64,000 nucleotides of DNA from Odontesthes bonariensis (taxonomy: Eukaryota; Chordata; Actinopteri; Atheriniformes; Atherinopsidae). The stretch spans positions 29,530,163 through 29,594,162 of the forward strand of contig NC_134510.1 of NCBI RefSeq assembly GCF_027942865.1. The letters run 5' to 3'. How positions within the stretch are numbered: position 1 is the stretch's first letter; every line of letters begins with the position of its first letter. A model generated the notes under the pieces. That model was given only the letters and a program-made list of their open reading frames with translations. It was not told the origin of the DNA and searched no databases. Position numbers and translations under genes: made by a program. Of this stretch, positions 56,561-64,000 are shown piece after piece.

Positions 56561-57960
56561 CCTACTATCGCATGACATCTGCTGTGAAAAAAATATGCTT
56601 TGTAGGTTTGTTCATTTCGCTTGAAATAACCGGAGCAGTAGCTTTGCATGCCCCAGTCTCACTCTGCCACCTTTAATTATGGATAATGTAACTTGCTTCT
56701 GCTCTTTTCAGTATTTAAGAATCAGAAAAAATTCAGAAAAAGATTTTATTGCCAAGTAATTTTCACTTCACAAGGAATTTGGCCTGGTTTGTTTGGTGCA
56801 ATAAAACAAAAATACAATAATAAAATAAAATAATAAAAATATATGTACAAAGTATTAGTAAAATGAAAAGCTGAGGGCAGAAGAGTGCGTTACTGTAACG
56901 TCACTGTCATATAACATATCACTAACATATTTCTCATGCTAGATTATACAATTTATGTAAAACAAGATTTTATATTAATTCCGGCATTTAACCTTTGATA
57001 CTTCCCATTATTGCCTCTGCCATCTTTTAGGGACCTTGGGATCAAGACCTTGGCTTGTAGTAAATTACACCAAAGCTTTTTCTCCCATAATCTTAAAACG
57101 TTACCCCTTAAAGGATCAGCTGAAGTGCGGCGTGCCCCAGGAGTCAGTCCTTTACATGACATCTCAATTATTATGTGCAGAATATTCCAGGTAACAACAC
57201 AGGATGGTCATATTTCTGTAACTTTATGGACCTCTCACCACTGGGCTCAGGCTCACTGCAGGGAAGAGAAATGTCATGATTTGCAATATGTTGTGAATTT
57301 TGCTTTCCATAGTTAAACAAATTAAAACAACATGTATCTATTAATATAAATAACTGAATTTGCAAGCATGAAAATGGTATATTATAAGTACTGGGGATTA
57401 AATGTTTTAAAACTTAAACTATGTTTCAATTAGTGTCTTATGGGAAAAACAACTACGTACAGTAATAACTCTAAATGTCTCTCCTTCAATGCACGTTTTT
57501 CTTTTCTTTAATGCAAAGTTCACACAATTATTTGTGAAAAGAAAGTGGAAACAACCAAAAAAACAAACTATAACTGGCTATAGCTCCAAAGTCCTTCTTG
57601 ACAGAAAGAAAAAATAATAATTCCCAATGTCCCCCATCTGGTTCCAACTCCACAGAGAGAAACTAAAATAATTTATTCCATCATACTGGTATTGACTATA
57701 TGCCGATGCTGAGGTTTTTACTATATTTTACCACTACTTTCTAGGTCTGTAGCTACTTTTTAATCCCTTCTTTGGTCTGTTGTCATTGTAAGCTTTTTCA
57801 TGTCATGTATGGTGGTATTTTTATGTATATTTATTGACGGAATCATTTGTAAATCTTTGTAAATCAAAAGCCCTTTCAAAAGGTTCGTACGAATGTGGTC
57901 ATACAAAATTGTAAAAGAAAGAATACACACAAGCTGGCTACAACACAACTCTTCAGAGAA
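56561..57960. other. Intergenic region between map3k6 and snip1
   Basis: AT-rich sequence with one likely dispersed repeat fragment at 56725-56860 and no gene recognised. Short open frames do not resemble known proteins. Confidence 0.6.
56725..56860 (-). repeat. Possible dispersed retroelement fragment
   Basis: Contains GATTTTATTGCCAAGTAA and CAAGGAATTTGGCCTGGT, a pattern I know from a repeat common in teleosts, followed by ATAAAAT-rich sequence. The class and boundaries are uncertain. Confidence 0.45.
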
Positions 57961-57975
57961 TCTAAACTTTTAATC

Positions 57976-57981
57976 TTTATT
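57976..57981 (-). terminator. snip1: Candidate polyadenylation signal of snip1
   Basis: AATAAA on the minus strand, about 640 nt after the snip1 stop codon. It is a reasonable 3' end, but not the only AATAAA-like site. Confidence 0.5.
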
Positions 57982-58619
57982 TACAGTACAAAAATGAAAA
58001 CTTACTACGAATGCATTTGAATTGATGAAAAGAAAAGGGGAAGTATGTGACTACACACTGTAATGGTGCAAAGAAACACACAACTGCATCAACTATTTGC
58101 CTGTGTTACAGAACAGAACATTTTTTTGGCAATATCATAATTTGCATGTCTGTAACATTTGCTGTGACAGTAAAATTTCTAATAAAAAAAAAAAAAAAAA
58201 TCTAGAGCTCACATTCAGATAATGTACTCCGACACATATTGCATGGACAAAGACGATAAGCTATATTTTGACCAAAAAAAATTGTATTTACACAATTACT
58301 CTTTGATGAGTAAGATCTCTTCATCTGACACTGAGCACTTGTGTAATGTGAGCACTGTCAGGTGTAAGATCAGTCATGCGTCACACAAACCTGAGATTAG
58401 GAAGTCTACTTGGAGACAGCTGTGGCAGGTTTAAGCTAAAGATGAATAATTACACAATGTATACAACAAACCAACCTTCCCATAGTTTCAAGTCCCACAT
58501 TTAGCAGTTCAATTTATTGCTCTTTTCAAAAACAACCCCTTTTCTTTTCCGTAAAACATTCCTTTTTATTTATTTAGCCAACCTGAATCAACTGAGGCAG
58601 TAGAACATGTGGGAATGGT

Positions 58620-60696
58620 TTATTCATCAAGACCCTCGTCATCTTCCTCTTCCGGCTTGACATCCACCTCGCTTGTGTCGGAGAACTCGTGCAGCAGGAC
58701 GTATTCGCGGCTGCTGAAGCCAAACTTGAGAACATCTTTTTCTTTGAGCTCGTAGTAGCGCTGGGTCTCGATTCGCTGGTTGTTCAGGTAAGTGCCATTG
58801 CCAGAACCGAGGTCGATGATGTAAGGCCGCACCCTGCGACCTGAGGTGCCATCTGCTCGTGTGAACTCCACCAGTCTGTAGAAGCACAAACAGAAAATCC
58901 TTTTTATAGCGACAGAACAATCGATTTGTTACAAAACCACAGGTTGATTAGTATTTATCAAAACAATACTGATTTAAGTTGTCCATTTTTTCTAAAACTG
59001 TATAGTGTGGTCATTTTCACATAAAGCCATTTTCCCAACCTGTACTGGAACACTGCATGTTGCTTGGAGCAGGATGGATGGTCAATGGGGATGTCAGCAA
59101 TCTTTCTCTGCCGCCCCAACAGATAGGCACTCTGTCTGTGAATGTACATGACGGGAAGGGGTTCATCATTCTTAAAAGGGTACAATCGCCATCTGCGCTT
59201 TGGAATCCGAGCCTCGGGTGGCTCGTTGTACTTGATCACCACTCCTCTAAAGGTATTGGTGTCTTCAGTGAGTGCCCCCGACAGTTCAAAGTTGGGCTTC
59301 TCTTTCTCAGCAGGAGGAGCATCAGAGTCATTGCCCCCTCCTTCAGATTGTCCATAATTTTGTTCTTGATTTTCTTCCCGCTGCTGACGATTTTCCCTGC
59401 GCCGCTCATCATGCTGCCGACGCTCAGCTTGTTGAGACCCGAGCGCGTTCCTTTCCCGATGCCTGTCCCCGCCACGGTCTCTATCTCGGGACCTGTCCGA
59501 TTCCCACCTGCTCCGCCTCTCCTCTGGTTGATCGTTCCTTCTTCTACGCTCATCACCACTATTCCGGTGCTCATCCCGTTCCTAAGACATTTTTAAAGAA
59601 GACAAAGAGAGAGAAAAAAAAAAAATGTTGGCCAACCTAGTCTAAATACTCACTCTCCATATAGGAAGTGTTGTATGTCTCAGGCCAAATTTAAATATGT
59701 TTTAATGCCGTTTTTAATCATTACATTCTTAAAAGAATACTCATACAAGCACAAAGTGGTGTATGGCATCTGTCTTTTATTTAAAAGTGGCATATTCAAT
59801 ATTTTGTTAAGTGCAGGGGGGTCTACGTGTTTAAGGTAGCACATCCCAGTAAAGTATCATTTTATTTCACTAAATTCAATAGAAGATTATCAGTTTTCAA
59901 TCCAGGAACTCCTGCTCCATTGCTTCTTAGAAGCTTTTAGCCTAATCACCCGCTTTATTCTGACATCCCCACCACGGTGAGGACTGCGACTTCTCCTGTT
60001 TCTGGGCGATCTGCTGCTTCGTCCAGCAGGAGATGTGTCCCTTCTACCTGGTGAGCGGTCCCTCGTCCTGGGTGGTGATCTACACAATAGAACAAAAGAG
60101 ACCATACACATGTTAAGATGCAAGTTGCTGGAGACAATCTAAAATTGTCATGTCAAAATTTGAATAATCTAACCAATATTTTTCTGTTTCAAAAAGCATG
60201 TTATTCCCTTAAAAGTCTTAGCAAAATAAAGCAACAGGTAGCCTGCAGTAGTTATAAAAATAACAAGACATTTATTATACCACAACTTGTTGTAAATCAA
60301 ATATGAATTCACATAACTGGTTCATTGTCATTAGTTAGCGACAGAAATAACAGATTTGGGCCGATTATTATAATTTGTTGGTCTTGGAAAATTAGTAACG
60401 CCACGGTTAACGGCTAACGAACGAAATAAGCTACTTTAGCCTAACTTGGCGAAAATGCGTGTCGCTTGTTAACGAGGTCAATGATACAAATTAGAAGGCA
60501 AAAGCAAGGCGATATATTAACATTTCTTCACGTACCTGCTCACTCTTCTCCTCTGTGGACTGGAGTTGCCAGTGGATCTCGACCTCGAGCGGCGTGATCT
60601 CTGTGGCCTACTGGGGCTCAGTTTCTCCTCCTTTATCTTTACTTCGGACTCCCGCCACGGAGATTCCCTTCTCCTGTGTCGCTTCTCTTTAGCCAT
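58620..60696 (-). CDS. snip1: Smad nuclear-interacting protein 1, complete
   Basis: Nuclear FHA-domain protein known to bind Smads and p300, to act in microRNA processing, and to belong to spliceosomal complexes. The exons are 60536-60696, 59950-60079, 59040-59581 and 58620-58875, which sum to 1089 nt (362 residues; human is 396). The N-terminal two thirds is rich in Arg/Ser and charged residues (RRSRSRSTGNSSPQRRR, RSPRNRRSRSPHR), with lysine motifs of the type KIKEEKLSP that look like SUMO sites. The FHA domain spans about 230-335: LLGRQRKIADI (G253, R254), SCSKQH (S269, H272) and GSGNGT (301-306) are its phosphothreonine-binding landmarks, all present. The C-terminus is acidic. The exon 2 donor (CGG then GTGATT) is weak but gives the only in-phase join. 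It is head to head with dnali1. Confidence 0.95.
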
Positions 60697-61186
60697 CCCC
60701 AAATAATAACAGCAATTCGACCGTGATACGATTAAAGGTACATCATTGAAACAAAGATACGCAAATAAAACACAAAAGCTTCGGTACGAGACTAAACTTC
60801 TGGTGTTATGCTAACTTCACAGCTTTCCGTTTCCTGTGGTTCGCCGAGAATTTATCTCGAGCTGAGACCTGACTACTGTCAACATTGGTTCCGCTATGGC
60901 TATCAATCTTCGCATGTTGTTCTTTGAAAATTAAAAACGCGATGCATATTGCGTATGCATAAAATTAAAAAACCCGTAAAATTAAACATTCAGAAATTCC
61001 CTGTCTATCTCTTGTTGTACTTCCGTATGCTTAAAGACATATTAAGCAACAGCACAAAAGGAACCCGCGGACGTTGTAACCATGGCAACACAAACGGTGC
61101 ATACGAACTTTTTAACCACCATTTAATATTTCTCTAACTGAAGGCCCCAAACAAGTGCAGATTTTGCACCCCAGTTACAAAAGACA
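60697..61186. promoter_or_regulatory. Shared promoter region of snip1 and dnali1
   Basis: 490 bp separate the two start codons, which point away from each other. CpGs and a GTTTCCTGTGG (ETS-like) site at about 60829-60839 lie on the snip1 side, and the X-box at 61076-61089 lies on the dnali1 side. There is no TATA box near either gene. One is a general nuclear gene and the other cilia-specific, so regulation is probably only partly shared. Confidence 0.8.
61076..61089 (+). promoter_or_regulatory. dnali1: RFX X-box upstream of dnali1
   Basis: GTAACCATGGCAAC fits the X-box consensus GTNRCC-N(0-3)-RGYAAC at every position, with a 2-nt spacer. It sits 98 bp before the dnali1 ATG. RFX factors drive ciliary genes through this site, and dnali1 is an axonemal dynein gene, so the site is very likely functional. 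Confidence 0.88.
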
Positions 61187-63413
61187 ATGATTTCACCAGC
61201 CGATTCTCTCCTAAAATACAACAATCCAGTTTTGGTTCGGACAAGAGCAGAGAGAAAATCACCAAAGGTGAGTTTACTAAGTGCATTTCTGGCGTCAAGT
61301 AGAGAAGAGAAAGGACTGACACGTAGAGAGGTCTACGTCTCTGTAGCTACATGTACCTGGAAAAGATTAATTTTTCTAATATGTAAATTCACTCCCTCCA
61401 TTTCATCTTTGTGTTTTAACTGTGGAATATCAAGACTGCACACAGACTCGAAAAGAAAAGCAAAGCTCTAGTTCCCTGAATATGACAGGCGTGCATAGGC
61501 CAGAAGATCTTTGTTACTTATACATACATATAAAAAAGACACTCAAAACCACTTAAATGAGACACGGAAGATATGTAAAATGACCACAGATGCGAAATAT
61601 CAACAAAGAGATGCAGAAATGACTAATATGAAAAACAACATTAAAGATTCCACGTGACCATAAAGATATGCAAATTATGTGTGCACATAAAACAGGACCT
61701 AAACTTGGACATGAATAAAACATACAGAACAACTAAAATAGGACTGAAAACAACGGTTGGCACAAAATGACGAATGGAAAAAAACAAAACCGTCAGGAAA
61801 TGTTATTACCAGAAAAATACTAAATTAACTCTGTGAAACACAGATTCAAAATGACTGATACAGAAAGTAGACAAAGATGACCACATTGTGACGACATGAA
61901 ACAACCATGAAGAGACACAAAATTCCAACAAGTTGTCGAGAACTGAAAAAACGAGACACAAGAACGAGTTTTACGTACATGGTTTGTTTTTTTTGTTGTG
62001 AGCTGATGAGACCTTTTACCCTTTAACCTCTGTTAAACTATACATAAATTATTATTTAACAGTTGATTATGAGTAAGCAAAAATAAAGTAAATGCAATTT
62101 TCACTGTTTAACATAAAATGTTTGTTTTTCTTTTAATCACAGGGACGTCCTTTAAGAGTGAGCCCTGAGCAGCCTGCTGACTCTGCCCCCATTCCACCCC
62201 CTCCTAAACTGAAACCAGCGACTGCTGAAGTCACAAAGCAGGAAAATGGGGAGATCCTGAATGCCATTCTTCCACCCAGGTATCGATCATCCTGTCTATT
62301 GTCTATTGTTCAGCAAGTTCAGGCTTCTCAACCTCTGCTATTGCAGGGAATGGTCAGAAGGAGGCCAACTTTGGGTGCAGCAAGTATCCACTGCTCCTTG
62401 TACAAGAGTGGACGTCATACGCCTGGAGGAACTCCTGAACACCAAGCTGCAGCAAAGACAGGCCAGACAGACAGGCATCTGTCCTGTCCGCAGGGAGCTC
62501 TATTCCCAGTGTTTTGGTAAGGACGCAGCTGAGATGCTGGTGATCATACAAATAAGTTACATATACAAACACTGCAACTTACCCAAAGGATTTGTATTCA
62601 CGCCAGTTTTGAAATTTACATGCTTTCTAGTCTAATCCTACCAAAATGTCTGTTTCTTTAAGACGAGTTAATCAGACAGGTAACGATCATCTGTGCGGAG
62701 AGGGGCCTGCTGATGTTGCGGGTCAGAGATGAGATTCAAATGACGATTGCCGCTTACCAGACACTGTATGAGAGCAGCATTACTTTTGGCATGAGGAAAG
62801 CAATGCAGGCTGAGCAGGGCAAGGCTGACATGGAACAAAAAGTAAGGGCATTGAGGATTTATACTGTTTTCTATGAATAGAAAATCTATTTTCTTGATGA
62901 TTCTATTAGAATTATCAATGGGAACACAGGCAGATTAAATTGTATTTTCAGCAACACTTGGAAAAAAAGTCATGTTTGATTTGTTGAAAAAAATGTAGTT
63001 GTTGTGCTTTAGTTACAAGTCCAGCAGAGGGCCCTATTTCTTCATTATGGATGCTATAAAAAAAGAATGATGCCTTAACAACAGTGTTTACAATTCAAGG
63101 TTTCTGATCTGAACAATGAGAAACAAGACCTGCTGGAGCAACTAAACGAACAGAAAGCTAAAGGCGAAGCAATTGAGAAGAGAGAAGCTGAAAAGAGGCA
63201 ACTGGAGGAAAAGAAGTACACTGAGGAGATTCAGTTCCTGAAGAACACCAACCATCAGCTCAAGGTGACATTTTGTATTTCCACATCAAAACAAGCTTTT
63301 TCCTGTAGATTTGGCTCCAACAGCAGTTACATTACCTATTAAAAAATGTGTTTAATCATCTTCTTGTTTCTTTGCAGATCCAACTTGAAGGGATAATCAC
63401 ACCAAAGAAGTAA
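61187..63413 (+). CDS. dnali1: Axonemal dynein light intermediate chain 1 (p28-type), complete
   Basis: Light intermediate chain of inner-arm axonemal dyneins, vertebrate counterpart of Chlamydomonas p28, needed in motile cilia and sperm tails. The exons are 61187-61267, 62143-62279, 62347-62516, 62663-62841, 63100-63264 and 63378-63413, which sum to 768 nt (255 residues; human is 258). The family landmarks are all present: PADSLLKY near the start, EILNAILPPREW, KLQQRQARQTGICPVRRELY, AERGLLMLRVRDEIQMTIAAYQ (split by spacing here only for length), a coiled coil from about 190 to 244, and the end IQLEGIITPKK. The start is fixed by the conserved PADSLL; no earlier in-frame ATG is needed. All introns are GT-AG. 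Confidence 0.97.
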
Positions 63414-63430
63414 AAAAAAAAAAAAAAAAA
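63414..63430. repeat. Poly(A) tract touching the dnali1 stop codon
   Basis: The stop codon TAA runs directly into about 17 more A residues in genomic DNA, which opens the short 3' untranslated region. Confidence 0.95.
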
Positions 63431-63500
63431 ATCCAGTTGCCACTTCATTTCCCTATAAAGTTGTACAATTTTGTAATTTGTCAAATTTCTCCACTTGATA

Positions 63501-63506
63501 AATAAA
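63501..63506 (+). terminator. dnali1: Candidate polyadenylation signal of dnali1
   Basis: AATAAA, within AATAAATA, about 90 nt after the dnali1 stop codon. No better signal lies closer to the stop. Confidence 0.7.
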
Positions 63507-63533
63507 TACAAGCTGAATGTTATTTGTAAACAT

Positions 63534-63539
63534 TTTATT
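63534..63539 (-). terminator. gnl2: Candidate polyadenylation signal of gnl2
   Basis: AATAAA on the minus strand, about 350 nt after the gnl2 stop codon. If both signals are used, the dnali1 and gnl2 transcripts would end within a few bases of each other or overlap. Confidence 0.5.
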
Positions 63540-63883
63540 TTTTGAGAGCACTGTATGGCAAGTATACTCTAAACAACCAAACTGCACATTTCTCTTGAAC
63601 GTCAAGAGAGCAGTGCACTCAAGAAAGATGAATGAAATTTCATTCAAAAACAGTTCAATATTGAGGGGAAAAAAACGAGAAATCAAGATGCAGCAATTCA
63701 ATTCCTTGTGCTCAAGGATAAGACATCACGTGGGCACTTGATTACGAACATTTAACGCTCATCTTTCTATTTTTGTCAACTTGTCAATTCGATAAAACAT
63801 ACTTTTTTTTAAAGCTAGATTAAATACAGATGTATTACATATATTGTTGTGTGTCTGTTTTCTTTAAAAAAAAAAAAATCACT

Positions 63884-64000
63884 CTAGTGCTTTGATCGTT
63901 TGGCCCGCTGACCCTCTGTGGCAGGTGCTGGTGCCTTTCTGCTCTTGTTCTTATTTTTCACGTTGTGCGTTTCATAATAACGCACACCAACTTTTTTCGC
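63884..64000 (-). CDS. gnl2: Nucleolar GTP-binding protein 2, C-terminal exon (partial)
   Basis: The last 38 codons and stop read AKKVGVRYYETHNVKNKNKS followed by a basic tail ending RAKRSKH. This matches the C-terminus of the nucleolar GTPase GNL2/NGP-1 (Nog2 in yeast), which acts in late nuclear maturation of the large ribosomal subunit. The GTPase domain lies beyond the right edge. GNL2 beside DNALI1 and SNIP1 is also the human order on 1p34, supporting the call. Confidence 0.92.
   Translation of the reverse strand, partial: AKKVGVRYYETHNVKNKNKSRKAPAPATEGQRAKRSKH

Noticed and set aside
59057..59596. 179-codon open frame on the plus strand
   Set aside because: Antisense shadow of snip1 exon 3, whose FHA-coding frame is certain.

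Overview
The window is nuclear DNA from a ray-finned (teleost) fish, probably a spiny-rayed species. The evidence is short GT-AG introns, fish-type repeats (a Tc1/mariner pair, an L2-type LINE tail with a GAATT-rich end, a tRNA-derived SINE, small terminal-inverted-repeat elements) and five vertebrate genes whose products I recognise from their translated exons. All gene models were built by hand from splice sites and reading phase. In the three complete genes the exons sum to a multiple of three with no internal stop.

Layout: 1-24450 holds the 5' part of map7d1 on the minus strand (seven coding exons seen, including a 21-nt in-frame microexon; the gene runs off the left edge). 24450-35952 is an intergenic stretch with an L2-type LINE 3' end and two strong inverted repeats. 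35953-56287 is map3k6/ASK2 on the minus strand, 28 coding exons encoding 1325 residues. Its introns hold two Tc1 relics, a SINE, a 698-bp element with 3-bp target duplications, and a 670-bp inverted-repeat element ending 12 bp from a splice donor. 56561-57960 is intergenic. 58620-60696 is snip1 on the minus strand (4 exons, 362 residues). 61187-63413 is dnali1 on the plus strand (6 exons, 255 residues). 63884-64000 is the C-terminal exon of gnl2 on the minus strand.

How they relate: map7d1 and map3k6 are a tandem MAP7-family/ASK-family pair, the same pairing as MAP7-MAP3K5 and MAP7D2-MAP3K15 in mammals, so the window keeps an ancient linkage. snip1 and dnali1 are head to head across 490 bp, and a perfect RFX X-box lies on the dnali1 side, as expected for a gene of motile cilia. 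dnali1 and gnl2 are tail to tail with candidate polyadenylation signals only about 30 bp apart. I see no wholly new gene system; the notable signals are regulatory, splicing and transposon observations.
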